A stretch of DNA of 54,017 bases from Clostridiales bacterium (lineage in GTDB: Bacteria; Bacillota; Clostridia; Lachnospirales; Anaerotignaceae): positions 55,024 through 109,040 of the forward strand of contig JAHZAW010000007.1 of NCBI GenBank assembly GCA_019423725.1, written 5' to 3'. This document shows, one piece after another, positions 31,963 through 40,709 of this stretch. The position numbers were made by a program, and so were the translations under genes. The stretch's first letter is position 1, and every line of letters starts with the position of its first letter. A model generated the notes under the pieces. The model did not search any database, was not told the DNA's origin, and saw only the letters and a program-made list of their open reading frames with translations.

Positions 31963-33096
31963 ATGTACAAATTACTAAAAACCAGCGGACGCGCAAAACG
32001 TGGTGAATTTCATACACCCCATGGCGTTATCCAGACTCCCGTATTTATGAATGTGGGTACCCTGGCTGCCATAAAAGGCGCCCTTTCTACTGAAGACCTG
32101 GAAAGACTTAAATGTCAGGTCGAACTTTCAAACACATACCACCTGCATCTGAGACCCGGTGATGAAGTCATTAAAAAACTTGGCGGTCTCCATAAATTTA
32201 TGGTATGGGACAAGCCTATACTTACTGACAGCGGTGGATTCCAGGTATTTTCCCTCTCTTCCCTCAGAAAAATAAAAGAAGAGGGAGTATATTTCAATTC
32301 CCATATCGATGGAAGAAAGCTTTTTATTGGTCCTGAGGAAAGTATGAGGATACAGTCTAATCTTGCTTCGACCATAGCCATGGCCTTTGATGAGTGTTCC
32401 CCTGCCCTTGCTGATAAAAGTTATGTCAAAAATTCCGTTGAGCGTACCACAAGATGGCTTTATAGATGTAAAGCCGAACTGGACAGGCTCAACACCCTTG
32501 ATGACACCATAAATAAAAAGCAGATGCTCTTTGGCATCAATCAGGGAGCCATATATGATGACATAAGGATAGACCATGCGAAACGCATATCTGAACTGGA
32601 CCTGGACGGATATGCCATAGGCGGACTTGCCGTAGGTGAGACCCATGCGGAAATGTATCATGTTCTTGAGGAGGTAGTTCCCTATCTTCCCCAGAATAAG
32701 CCCACATATCTTATGGGTGTCGGAACTCCTGAAAACATCCTGGAAAGCGTTGAAAGAGGCGTTGACTTCTTTGACTGTGTGCTTCCTGCAAGGAACGGAC
32801 GTCATGCCCATGTATATACGAATATAGGAAAACTCAATCTTATGAACGCAAAATATGAGCTGGATGACACTCCTATAGATGAGACATGCGACTGTCCCGT
32901 ATGCAGAAGATATACAAAGGCTTATATAAGACATCTTTTCAAGGCCAAGGAAATGCTGGCAATGCGGCTGTGTGTAATGCATAACCTCTATTTCTTCAAC
33001 ACAATGATGGAAGAGATAAGACTGGCCCTTGATGAAGACAGGTTTGAGAGCTATAAAAAGGAAAAACTTGAAGGCTTCAAAAGAAACGGCAATTAA
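31963..33096 (+). CDS. tgt: tRNA-guanine transglycosylase (queuine tRNA-ribosyltransferase)
   Basis: A 377-residue enzyme that swaps guanine 34 of GUN-anticodon tRNAs for preQ1 in queuosine synthesis. The general-base motif LTDSGGFQVFSL contains Asp89, and the nucleophile region is VDFFDCVLPARNGRH. The substrate-specificity block GGLAVGE and the C-terminal zinc site (CDCPVCRRY plus a downstream His) are intact. No queA or preQ1 synthesis gene is nearby in this window. It precedes yajC, as in many bacteria, although yajC has its own promoter. Confidence 0.97.
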   Translation: MYKLLKTSGRAKRGEFHTPHGVIQTPVFMNVGTLAAIKGALSTEDLERLKCQVELSNTYHLHLRPGDEVIKKLGGLHKFMVWDKPILTDSGGFQVFSLSSLRKIKEEGVYFNSHIDGRKLFIGPEESMRIQSNLASTIAMAFDECSPALADKSYVKNSVERTTRWLYRCKAELDRLNTLDDTINKKQMLFGINQGAIYDDIRIDHAKRISELDLDGYAIGGLAVGETHAEMYHVLEEVVPYLPQNKPTYLMGVGTPENILESVERGVDFFDCVLPARNGRHAHVYTNIGKLNLMNAKYELDDTPIDETCDCPVCRRYTKAYIRHLFKAKEMLAMRLCVMHNLYFFNTMMEEIRLALDEDRFESYKKEKLEGFKRNGN

Positions 33097-33136
33097 TAAA
33101 AAGGCATAAAAAAGACATTAGAAAACTGTTATTAGC

Positions 33137-33165
33137 TTGACTATAGCTGTTAATTCTAATATAAT
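33137..33165 (+). promoter_or_regulatory. promoter of yajC
   Basis: TTGACT at 33137-33142 and TATAAT at 33160-33165 are spaced by 17 bp. The interval from tgt to yajC is 129 bp. Confidence 0.8.
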
Positions 33166-33225
33166 TGTACCTAGGTTTTTTTGGGAAATATCCGAAATCA
33201 GTGAAATTTTAAAGGAGAGAATAAA

Positions 33226-33726
33226 ATGTTTGAGTATTTTCTTGCGACTGTAAATACTGTTGTAGGTTCAGGTGACGCAGCATCATCTGCAGCTTCAGCA
33301 GCGGATACAGCAGCTTCCACATCATCCGGCGGCGGACTTTCAATGTCCTGGATATTCATTTACATCATCGTAATTTTTGTTGCAATGTATTTTATGTCCA
33401 TCAGGCCTCAGAAAAAGAGACAGAAAGAGCTCGAGGAAATGAGAAACAAAATCAAACCCGGCGACTCAGTTCTCTGCAACAATGGTATGTATGGAAAAGT
33501 AGTAGATGTTACAGCTGAATGCTACATCGTTGAATTTGGTATGAACAAAGGTATCAGAGTTCCTGTTGTAAAAAGTGAAATAGCCCTTGTAAAAGAGCCT
33601 AACCTCTCAAACAAAGAGTCTGAGCCCGTTGTAGAGGAAAAAAGAGGTCTTTTCGGTTTCAAAAAGAAAAAAGAAGAAGCCCCTGCTGAGGAAACAAAGA
33701 AAGAAAACCCTATCGAAGACAAATAA
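33226..33726 (+). CDS. yajC: preprotein translocase subunit YajC
   Basis: A 166-residue YajC, the small accessory subunit of the SecDF-YajC complex. One membrane helix lies at about residues 40-58 (MSWIFIYIIVIFVAMYFM). It is followed by SIRPQKKRQKELEEMRNKI and the GDSVLCNNGMYGKVVDV beta-fold typical of the family. Two extensions are unusual: an Ala/Ser-rich N-terminal stretch (SSAASAADTAAST) ahead of the helix and a Lys/Glu-rich C-terminal tail of about 50 residues. secDF is not in the window. Confidence 0.93.
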   Translation: MFEYFLATVNTVVGSGDAASSAASAADTAASTSSGGGLSMSWIFIYIIVIFVAMYFMSIRPQKKRQKELEEMRNKIKPGDSVLCNNGMYGKVVDVTAECYIVEFGMNKGIRVPVVKSEIALVKEPNLSNKESEPVVEEKRGLFGFKKKKEEAPAEETKKENPIEDK

Positions 33727-33737
33727 TCAGATAACAG

Positions 33738-33778
33738 CAAAAGTCTGAATGGAATATCCATTCAGACTTTTTTATTTT
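33738..33778. terminator. bidirectional terminator between yajC and spoVAE
   Basis: AAGTCTGAATGG and CCATTCAGACTT form a perfect 12-bp stem with a 5-nt loop, a T6 tract on the plus side and TTTT on the minus side. It serves the two convergent units. Confidence 0.92.
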
Positions 33779-34137
33779 CCCTTTGGCTCAAATACTGCGG
33801 CAGCAAGCCATGAAAACAGCACTGCCCCTGAAATCCCTCCGGCTGCCGACTTAAGGCCTCCGGTGAATATTCCTAAAAATCCAGAGCTGTCTATATCCTT
33901 CATAACTCCCTTTGCCAGGTTATATCCAAAGCCGGTGAGCGGGACAGTCGCCCCGGCACCTGCAAAATCCACAAGTTTTTCATAAACGCCAACTGCACCC
34001 AAAAGGCATCCAGCACATACATATATGACAAGTATCCTTCCAGGCATGAGCTGTGTCTTATCAATGAGTATCTGGCCTATGACACATATAAGCCCTCCGA
34101 CCAAAAATGCCTTAAAAATACCTTCAAACAGACTCAT
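33772..34137 (-). CDS. spoVAE: stage V sporulation protein AE (SpoVAEb type)
   Basis: A 121-residue integral membrane protein of the SpoVA channel, which loads dipicolinic acid into the forespore and releases it at germination. The SpoVAC/SpoVAE signature is present: FLVGGLICVIGQILIDKT near the start and GAGATVPLTGFGYNLAKG in the middle. Three or four hydrophobic helices are visible. The ATG overlaps the spoVAD stop (ATGA). It ends the operon at the bidirectional terminator. Confidence 0.93.
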   Translation of the reverse strand: MSLFEGIFKAFLVGGLICVIGQILIDKTQLMPGRILVIYVCAGCLLGAVGVYEKLVDFAGAGATVPLTGFGYNLAKGVMKDIDSSGFLGIFTGGLKSAAGGISGAVLFSWLAAAVFEPKGK

Positions 34138-35157
34138 TTTTCTTCACACCCGCTTTCTATGACAACGCCATGGGCAATGGATGGTATGCTTTCTCCCTGC
34201 TGGCTCGTGGTTGTGCTCAAAAGCGCGCCTGTAGGCATAAAAAGCATCTTCTTTATCTTTCCTTCCCTGAGCATCTTATAAAATTTTGCCGTAAATACCA
34301 AGGCTGAACAGGCACATCCGCTTCCTCCGCAGTGAGTGTCCTGTTTTTCCCTGTCAAATATCTCTATTCCACAGTCAAGATATCTGCTGTCAAGTTCGTA
34401 GCCATCCTTAGAGAGCATTTCCACCGTAAGCTGGTGCCCTATATATCCCAGGTCTCCCGTTGCTATGATATCAAAGTCCTCTGGCTTTCTCCCCGTTTCA
34501 CTGAAATATGCGCTCATAAGCTCAGCTGCCGCAGGAGCCATGGCAGCCCCCATATTATTTGTGTCCTTGATGCCCAGGTCCGTTATTTCACCTGTGAGCA
34601 CCTCGGTTATATACGGAGCACCGGTCTCTTTTACACTGCTTAATACCACCGCCCCATCACCGGTCACTGTCCAGGTAGTAGTAGGCGGCCTCTGGTTGCC
34701 CATACCTAGGGGTGCCCTATACTGTTTTTCAGCGGCACAGAAATGACTTGATGCTCCGGCTATAATATTTTTAGCAAATCCTCCGTCTATAAGCATGGCT
34801 CCAAGGCCCATGGCTTCTCCCATGGTAGAGCAGGCGCCATATACCCCAAGATATGGTATATTAAGATCTCTTATACCAAAGGTGGAAGCGCTGACTTGGT
34901 TCAAAAGGTCACCTGAAAGACACAGGTCTATATCCTTTGCTGTCTTTCCGGCTTTATTGGCTACCTTCACAAAATTCTCTCTTACACGATGTCTCCCCAT
35001 ACATATCATCCTCAAGCACCATGTCAAACAGATCTTTGAGCGGCCCCTCTCCTTCTTTTCTTCCAGCTAATGAGGAGGCTGCTGTTATATATACAGGTCT
35101 TTCTAGACGCACAGTATGTCTTCCAATTCTCTTATTTTTATTATCATTCATTTTCAT
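34134..35157 (-). pseudogene. spoVAD: spoVAD disrupted by a small deletion/frameshift
   Basis: SpoVAD is a soluble thiolase-fold protein that binds dipicolinic acid, normally about 335-340 residues. The first 58 codons (35157 down to about 34985) are normal (RIGRHTVRLERPVYITAASS, then DLFDMVLEDDMYGETS). The frame then runs into a stop at 34954. The rest of the protein resumes in another frame from RENFVKVANKAGKTAKDID onward and is intact to its end (GACSTMGEA, GDGAVVLSS, GGSGCACSA, GALLSTTTSQQGESIPSIAH). Comparison with the family from memory suggests that about 23 bases, encoding a WExAE-type helix, are missing near 34985. Re-initiation at an internal ATG near 35000 could give a truncated protein. 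Both gene ends still overlap their neighbours by ATGA. Confidence 0.82.
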
Positions 35158-35633
35158 CTCACCAATCCGGCTATATAATATATAATTCCAACTGCTATGG
35201 ATGTTATGGTTCCGTATACGATTACCGGGCCCGCCACCTGGAACATTTTTGCTCCAAGGCCGAATACCCAGCCCTCTTTTTTAAACTCTATGGCTGGGGA
35301 TGCCATGGAGTTGGCAAACCCTGTTATAGGCACCACCGTTCCGGCTCCACAGAACTTTCCTATTTTTCCAAACAGGCCAAAACCAGTAAGTATCACTGCT
35401 ATGCCGATAAGTATAAGAGATACCGCAAGTCCTGTCTCATCGGCAGTAAATCCCTTTGATGTAAAATAATTTCTTAATATCTGCCCAAAGGAACAGATAA
35501 GTCCTCCAGATAAAAAAGCCCTTATGCAGTCGTATGCCACCGGACTTTTCGGAGAAGCTTTTTTTACCATTTCACTGTATTCCTTACGGCGTTCGTATTC
35601 TTCCTTATAATCCTTAGAATTTTTTGATTCCAT
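35154..35633 (-). CDS. spoVAC: stage V sporulation protein AC
   Basis: A 159-residue membrane protein of the SpoVA complex. In Bacillus SpoVAC behaves as a mechanosensitive channel for dipicolinic acid release. The family phrase AFLSGGLICSFGQILRNYF and the later GAGTVVPITGFANSMASPA are clear, with four or five hydrophobic segments after a charged N-terminal 40 residues. GGAGG precedes the ATG, and the stop overlaps the spoVAD start by 4 bases. Confidence 0.96.
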   Translation of the reverse strand: MESKNSKDYKEEYERRKEYSEMVKKASPKSPVAYDCIRAFLSGGLICSFGQILRNYFTSKGFTADETGLAVSLILIGIAVILTGFGLFGKIGKFCGAGTVVPITGFANSMASPAIEFKKEGWVFGLGAKMFQVAGPVIVYGTITSIAVGIIYYIAGLVR

Positions 35634-35642
35634 AATTTCCTC

Positions 35643-36074
35643 CTATACCGTATAGAATCCTTTTATGAGAAAATACATGAGAGAGCCAAGAGCCTTGCCA
35701 AAGGCAAAGGATGTGACGATGGCTCTGATACAGCCCTTGAGTTTAAAACGTTTCATAAATATGGGAAAAACATTCAGCACTTCTGCTATGGATACGGCAA
35801 GCTCGCCAAAGAAAACTCCTATGCAGAAACTGAATACAGCTGTTAAAACCACTCCAGCAGGAATATAAAAATCGATATACATAGCCAGTGTCCCGGCTAT
35901 CCCGCCGAATATTATTGCTTCCTCATATACCATTATTTTGTTTAAGGTCTTTGTTTTTTCAGCCATTCTTGGTATTATGCCAACTGTAGCTATAAGAGAA
36001 AAAACGCCGGCGGAAATGACTATCCCTGAACCTATTCCAAAGAGTATGAGGACTATATTTTTAATTATTTCCAT
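35643..36074 (-). CDS. spoVAB: stage V sporulation protein AB
   Basis: A 143-residue membrane protein with four hydrophobic segments (IVLILFGIGSGIVISAGVFS first) and the FFGELAVSIAEVLNVFPIF block seen in SpoVAB. It lies between spoVAA and spoVAC as in Bacillus. The ATG overlaps the spoVAA end by 14 bases and is preceded by AAGGAG. Confidence 0.93.
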   Translation of the reverse strand: MEIIKNIVLILFGIGSGIVISAGVFSLIATVGIIPRMAEKTKTLNKIMVYEEAIIFGGIAGTLAMYIDFYIPAGVVLTAVFSFCIGVFFGELAVSIAEVLNVFPIFMKRFKLKGCIRAIVTSFAFGKALGSLMYFLIKGFYTV

Positions 36075-36687
36075 TTTTCTTCTCCTTGCCGAGCCTGTCT
36101 ATTATGCTCTCAGCGGACTCATTTTCATAGGTAGTCATCTCAACTTCTATAGGCGTGGGATTCCTGGATATTTTTTTCATTCCAACATGATTGAAAAACA
36201 CTATTATTCCAACGGCAAGGCCTATACTGTATGGTATATAAATGACATAGGGTTTTGATGACTCCACACCGAAAAATATTTTGTACATATTCTGAAATAC
36301 CGTCGGTATCTGGGCATCGGAATGAAAACTCATAATGGCTGTCATCGCTCCGCCAAAAAGTACTACACAGACAAATATTATTTTTATTTTTTCCAGCAGC
36401 TTATTTTGTTTTTCTGGTTTTGCAAGATAGTCTATGAGTGTCTCTGTCTCTCCCAGGCATTGGATATCAGCCTCCGGGTATACCTTTGCTACCTTTTTTA
36501 CGATGTCAATGGCTGAAATAAGGTACTGTCTGTCATTGTCCTTGTCTATAACAAGGACAGGAATATTTCCTATTTTTTTATTATTTTCTGCATCCGGCAC
36601 ACAGCATACATCAGCCACATCGCTCAAGGCCACAGTGCTTTTTCCCGTAAGTGATACCTTTTTAGAGGGTTTTATGAATATTTCCAT
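36061..36687 (-). CDS. spoVAA: stage V sporulation protein AA
   Basis: A 208-residue protein. The N-terminal 100 residues form a soluble domain (IFIKPSKKVSLTGKSTVALS, then DIVKKVAKVYPEADIQCLGE). Two membrane helices follow at roughly 118-138 and 160-180, as in SpoVAA. I start at 36687, 7 bases after GGAGG. The open frame continues 21 codons upstream across the promoter. It is the first gene of the operon and, like the rest, should be expressed only in the forespore. Confidence 0.93.
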   Translation of the reverse strand: MEIFIKPSKKVSLTGKSTVALSDVADVCCVPDAENNKKIGNIPVLVIDKDNDRQYLISAIDIVKKVAKVYPEADIQCLGETETLIDYLAKPEKQNKLLEKIKIIFVCVVLFGGAMTAIMSFHSDAQIPTVFQNMYKIFFGVESSKPYVIYIPYSIGLAVGIIVFFNHVGMKKISRNPTPIEVEMTTYENESAESIIDRLGKEKKNGNN

Positions 36688-36707
36688 CCTGTCACCTCCA
36701 TTAAGAA

Positions 36708-36736
36708 AAGTATGTGCATTTAAGCTGTGATTATAC
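36708..36736 (-). promoter_or_regulatory. sigmaG/sigmaF-like promoter of the spoVA operon
   Basis: GTATA at 36736-36732 and CATACTT at 36714-36708 are 17 bp apart. This is close to the Bacillus sigmaG pattern (GNATR, 17-18 bp, CATNNTA). The spoVAA start is about 20 bp beyond, matching the forespore timing expected of spoVA. Confidence 0.65.
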
Positions 36737-36853
36737 GGTACTTTGACCATTGTTTTTTTATCTGATAAAATGAAGACACCTATTTAATTTGTGCATAAAA
36801 AGAGAGGATTAATAATTTTAGTTCATTTATACTTTGATTATGGAGCTGATCTT

Positions 36854-37714
36854 ATGGAATGGATTGAAAAACTGAACGATGCTGTCAGATATATTGAAGA
36901 AAACCTCAGCGGAGAAATTGATATGGAAAAAGCTGCGGAAAAAGCCTGCTGTTCCCTATATCATTTTCAGAGGATGTTCTCCTATGTATCGGGAATACCT
37001 CTTTCTGAATACATCAGAAGGCGTAAAATGTCCCTTGCGGCCTTGGATCTTATCAATGGAGAAAAAATAATAGATATATCCCTGAAATACGGCTATACAT
37101 CTCCAACAGCCTTTAACAGGGCATTTAAAAGCATCCATGGCATAGCTCCGTCCGCGGCCAGAGAAAATGGCGCAGCTCTTAAATCCTTTCCTCCCATCAG
37201 CTTCAAAATAACCATCAAAGGAGCGGAAGAAATGAACTTTAAAATCGAAAACAAAGGATCTTTCAGGATCATGGGTAAAACCGTGCCCCTGGACAAAAAT
37301 ATGGAAAATAATTTTATGGAGATACCTAAATTCTGGAACAACTCTGCCTGTGACGGCACCGTTGAAAAGCTCTGCCAGATCATGGGGGAAGATATAAAGG
37401 GCATATTAGGTGTCAGCGTATGTCCCAAGGAAGGCGGATGGAAATATTTTATCGCAGCCGTTCCAAAGGACAATGCCAAAATCATGGATGGATTTGAGGA
37501 ATATATGGTCCCTTCCCATACATGGGCAGTATTTTCCGGAAGCGGCCAGTGTCCAAAGGCCATACAGGATATGGAAAAGAGGATATTTACCGAATGGCTC
37601 CCTTCATCGGGATATGAGTACGATGAAGGGCCTGACATTGAGCTGTATTTTTCGCCAGATCCGGCCAATGCCGTATTTGAGGTATGGATACCTGTAAAAA
37701 AACTTTGTAAATAA
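36854..37714 (+). CDS. AraC-family regulator with GyrI-like effector domain
   Basis: A 286-residue regulator. Residues 1-105 are an AraC-type double HTH (AVRYIEENLSGEIDMEKAAE, CCSLYHFQRMFSYVSGIPLSEYIRR-type, and GYTSPTAFNRAFKSIHGIAP). Residues 130-286 are a GyrI/Rob-like small-molecule-binding domain (IENKGSFRIMGKTVPL, then ELYFSPDPANAVFEVWIPVKK). Such proteins sense drugs or lipophilic compounds and often activate efflux. I start at 36854, 9 bases after GGAG. No obvious target is adjacent. Confidence 0.9.
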   Translation: MEWIEKLNDAVRYIEENLSGEIDMEKAAEKACCSLYHFQRMFSYVSGIPLSEYIRRRKMSLAALDLINGEKIIDISLKYGYTSPTAFNRAFKSIHGIAPSAARENGAALKSFPPISFKITIKGAEEMNFKIENKGSFRIMGKTVPLDKNMENNFMEIPKFWNNSACDGTVEKLCQIMGEDIKGILGVSVCPKEGGWKYFIAAVPKDNAKIMDGFEEYMVPSHTWAVFSGSGQCPKAIQDMEKRIFTEWLPSSGYEYDEGPDIELYFSPDPANAVFEVWIPVKKLCK

Positions 37715-37752
37715 AAATAGAGCCTGTCTTTAATAGACAGGCTCCTCTTTTG
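37715..37752. terminator. bidirectional terminator between the AraC and MalY-type genes
   Basis: GAGCCTGTC and GACAGGCTC form a perfect 9-bp stem with a 7-nt loop. TCTTTTG follows on the plus side and TATTTTTATTT on the minus side. Confidence 0.88.
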
Positions 37753-37763
37753 ATCCTTTTATA

Positions 37764-38933
37764 TCATATCATTTTGTCAATGCAGTCTTTTATCCTTCTA
37801 AGGCCTTCCTCAAGGGTCTTTCTAGGGCAGGCTATGTTTATCCTCTCAAAACCTTCTCCAGCTTTTCCAAAAAGATAACCTTCGTCAAGCCATATTTTTC
37901 CCTCATACTTAAGGGTCTTATGAAGTGTCCTGCTCTCAATGCCATAATCACTGAAATCTATCCATACAAGATATGTGGCATCCGGTATCATGACCTTTGC
38001 CTTAGGCAGATTTTCAGAAACATATTTACAGAGAAAATCAAGATTTTCCTGTATATATACCATAAGGGAATCCAGCCATTCATCACCGTATTTATAGGCA
38101 GCCCTCAGCGCCTCAAGGCCAAAGGTTCCAGCTTCTCCATAGTCAAAGCCCGATGCTGTCATATAATCAGCATACATTTTCCTTAATTCCGAGTCCTTTA
38201 TTATGACCGAAGATATCTGAAGTCCCGCCAGGTTGAACGTCTTTGTCGGTGCAGTACATATGATGCTGTTGTTTACTATATCCTCATCCAGAGTTCCAAA
38301 GGGTATATGCTTTTTGCCTGGATATACCAGATCACAGTGAATCTCATCGGCAACCACAAGAACATGGTTTTCAAGGCATATCCTGCCCATCCTTTCAAGC
38401 TCTTCCCTTGTCCAAAGCCTTCCTCCTGGATTCTGAGGGCTGCAGAGATAAAACATCTTGACCGCAGGGTCAGCAGCCTTTTTCTCAAAGTCATCAAAAT
38501 CTATCTCATATCTTCCGTTTTTGTATATAAGCTCATTGTCCACTGCCTCTATGCCATTTCTCTGGGCTGATTTAAAGAACGGATAATATACCGGCGAATT
38601 CATAAGTATTTTCTCTCCGCTTTTTACAAATATCCTTGTAAATGCGTGGAGGGCAGGCACTATTCCTGGACTGAACTGTATCCATTCCTTCTCTATATCC
38701 CAGTTATGTCTCCTTTTGAACCACCCTTTTATGGCATCATATACGTCATCGGTATATACGGAATACCCAAATATCCCACCCTGTGCCCTTTTTACCAGGG
38801 CGTCGATTATGGGCTGGGCTGTCATAAAATCCATATCAGCCACCCACATGGGAAGTATATCCTCATCCGCCAGATCCCATTTGCAGCTAAGTGTGTTCCT
38901 TCTGTCAATTATTTTGTCAAAATCGTATTTCAT
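37764..38933 (-). CDS. MalY/PatB-type aminotransferase (cystathionine beta-lyase-like)
   Basis: A 389-residue fold-type I PLP enzyme. The PLP lysine lies in TAPTKTFNLAGLQ. The N-terminal signature RRNTLSCKWDLADEDILPMW-type and WVADMDF is that of the MalY/PatB group, which cleaves cystathionine or other S-linked beta-carbon compounds. Some members also act as regulators. CSPQNPGGRLWTREEL and DEIHCDLVYPG complete the cofactor site. GGAGG precedes the ATG at 38933. The lipoprotein gene ends 14 bp upstream, so the two are probably one transcript. Confidence 0.9.
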   Translation of the reverse strand: MKYDFDKIIDRRNTLSCKWDLADEDILPMWVADMDFMTAQPIIDALVKRAQGGIFGYSVYTDDVYDAIKGWFKRRHNWDIEKEWIQFSPGIVPALHAFTRIFVKSGEKILMNSPVYYPFFKSAQRNGIEAVDNELIYKNGRYEIDFDDFEKKAADPAVKMFYLCSPQNPGGRLWTREELERMGRICLENHVLVVADEIHCDLVYPGKKHIPFGTLDEDIVNNSIICTAPTKTFNLAGLQISSVIIKDSELRKMYADYMTASGFDYGEAGTFGLEALRAAYKYGDEWLDSLMVYIQENLDFLCKYVSENLPKAKVMIPDATYLVWIDFSDYGIESRTLHKTLKYEGKIWLDEGYLFGKAGEGFERINIACPRKTLEEGLRRIKDCIDKMI

Positions 38934-38947
38934 ACACTGCCTCCGTA

Positions 38948-39631
38948 TTACTTCCAATACTCAAAACGGCTAACTCTCCAGCCGTCATCTGTTTTTGTGA
39001 GTTCAAAATTATATTCCTCTGTCCATTCATAATCACCCTCTGTGCCTGATTCCTTGAATTCCTCCTCAGTAGCATACATTTCCTTCCAGGAATAATTGGC
39101 AACAGCCTTGAACTCTATTTTATCGTCACTCTCACTCACCAGCTCAAAGGTCTTATCATTATAAAATATATCCGTACCTCTGGCCGCATCTATCCAGCAG
39201 AGTTTTCCGCTGCTGTCCTTAACATAGGATGAAAGTCCGCCATTTATCTGCTCCAGAGCGTCACCGGTGAAAACAGATTCCACATAGTCCTCCAGTTCAG
39301 AATAATCATAGTCTGTTTCATAGGCATAGCCATAGTCGCTGCTTCCCTCAAAGTCCGTGGTTTTTCTGCTGTCATCTATTGTAAAATTGAATCCTGAGCA
39401 CACAAAGGCATTATAATATATATACTCTGCCCTTTTGAAAAGCTCCTTATTTTCATCGGATAAAAATTCCGGAGGCTCTTCAGTGCTCATCCCCTGTTCC
39501 ACAGCCTGGGCAAAGGAACTTTCTGTGCTCTGCTCTATACTCTCATTATCGCTACCGGTGCCATTTTGTACGGTGGACGCACAGCCGGCTAAAAGCAGTC
39601 CGCTCAATACTAAAGGTACAAATCTTTTCAT
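38948..39631 (-). CDS. putative lipoprotein
   Basis: A 227-residue exported protein with a lipoprotein signal: Lys/Arg start, hydrophobic core VPLVLSGLLL and lipobox LAGC with Cys17. A Ser/Glu-rich spacer follows, then a domain with many aromatic and acidic residues (DYGYAYETDYDYSELEDYVE) and a C-terminal DDGWRVSRFEYWK. The last motif resembles small NTF2-like or DUF4829-type secreted proteins, but I cannot assign a family. It is anchored on the outer face of the membrane. It is upstream of, and probably co-transcribed with, the MalY-type enzyme. Confidence 0.75.
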   Translation of the reverse strand: MKRFVPLVLSGLLLAGCASTVQNGTGSDNESIEQSTESSFAQAVEQGMSTEEPPEFLSDENKELFKRAEYIYYNAFVCSGFNFTIDDSRKTTDFEGSSDYGYAYETDYDYSELEDYVESVFTGDALEQINGGLSSYVKDSSGKLCWIDAARGTDIFYNDKTFELVSESDDKIEFKAVANYSWKEMYATEEEFKESGTEGDYEWTEEYNFELTKTDDGWRVSRFEYWK

Positions 39632-39703
39632 AAAATCATCTCCCTGGGATTTATTTCATCTATATTTTAACTTAAATTTCTGCCCATATAAATGAAATAT
39701 ATC

Positions 39704-40594
39704 TTAAGAATCCCTAAGGTTTTCATCGGCACTTTCCTTTACAAAATTCCAGAACTCCGATGCTATGAGGGAATGATATGAATTTTTATGGGATATGAGG
39801 TATATCTCCGAGGACATACGCTCATCATCTATCTCAAGGGTTATTATATCATCATTTCTGAGCATTCCCAAGGCCGACTTCGGGATTATACCTATCCCTA
39901 TGCCCTTCTCAGCCCAGACAGCTGTTGTCCTGGCATCCTCATTAAGACATACTATATCCGGACTGACTCCCCTGTCCTGAAATATCTCATTAAATATTTT
40001 GACCCATCTTTTATATACGATCAGAGGTACTTTGCTTAAATATTCCAAAGATACCGGGGCTTCTGTATTTTCAAAAAATTTTCTGCTGCCTACAGCATAC
40101 ATCTTCTCTCTTTTTAACGGCACCATATCCATATTTAAAGAACTGAACGGTGTTCTTACAAAGGCCATATCCAAAAGATTTGACCTGAGCATATCGACAG
40201 TATCATAGGTATTCGCTTCGGAAAGCTCGTACCTTACTCCGGGGTAAGCATCATGGAACGGCTTGAGCCATGTGTCCAGTGCCGTGTTTGATACCGACGA
40301 TACTACCCCCAGGCGAAGTACACCCTTCATTCCACTGCTATAGTCCATTATCTCTCTTTTGACTGTATCTGTCATGCTTATGAGGGCCGCCGCCCTTTTA
40401 TATAATATATTCCCCGCCTCGGTCAGCTGTATTTTCCTGGCTCCCCTCTCAAAAAGCACACAGCCAAGTTCGTCCTCAAGATTATGTATCTGGCTGCTTA
40501 AGGGCGGCTGGGATATATGAAGTTTTTTGGCAGCCGCTGATATATTTCCTTCGTCAACTATGGTCGTAAAATAAATGAGCTGTTTTATATCCAT
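39704..40594 (-). CDS. LysR-family transcriptional regulator
   Basis: A 296-residue LTTR with the standard N-terminal HTH (MDIKQLIYFTTIVDEGNISA, then HISQPPLSSQIHNLEDELGC) and a CysB/BenM-type effector domain. It is transcribed divergently from the two-gene ABC exporter, so it most likely controls that operon and itself. The shared 115-bp intergenic region has two TATACTTAA copies 22 bp apart that could be its binding sites. The inducer is unknown. Confidence 0.92.
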   Translation of the reverse strand: MDIKQLIYFTTIVDEGNISAAAKKLHISQPPLSSQIHNLEDELGCVLFERGARKIQLTEAGNILYKRAAALISMTDTVKREIMDYSSGMKGVLRLGVVSSVSNTALDTWLKPFHDAYPGVRYELSEANTYDTVDMLRSNLLDMAFVRTPFSSLNMDMVPLKREKMYAVGSRKFFENTEAPVSLEYLSKVPLIVYKRWVKIFNEIFQDRGVSPDIVCLNEDARTTAVWAEKGIGIGIIPKSALGMLRNDDIITLEIDDERMSSEIYLISHKNSYHSLIASEFWNFVKESADENLRDS

Positions 40595-40625
40595 ATTATC
40601 ACCTATATAAAAAAGATATATTTAC

Positions 40626-40656
40626 TATACTTAAATAATATTTTTAATATACTTAA
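40626..40656. promoter_or_regulatory. direct repeat between the LysR and ABC exporter genes
   Basis: TATACTTAA occurs at 40626-40634 and 40648-40656, exactly 22 bp (about two helical turns) apart, in an AT-rich divergent promoter region. It is a candidate LysR-type site. Confidence 0.45.
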
Positions 40657-40709
40657 CTTTATGATAATATAAAACCAGTGAATAATCAATAATAAAGCCA
40701 GGTGATTTA

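Noticed and set aside
31839..31970. 44-codon N-terminal extension of the THUMP methyltransferase
   Set aside because: It is AT-rich, crosses the tgt promoter and start, and lacks a ribosome site. The family begins at MIDFIATSTFG.
33772..36687. A spoVAF or gerA-type gene at the end of the spoVA operon
   Set aside because: The operon ends at a bidirectional terminator directly after spoVAE, with yajC convergent beyond it.
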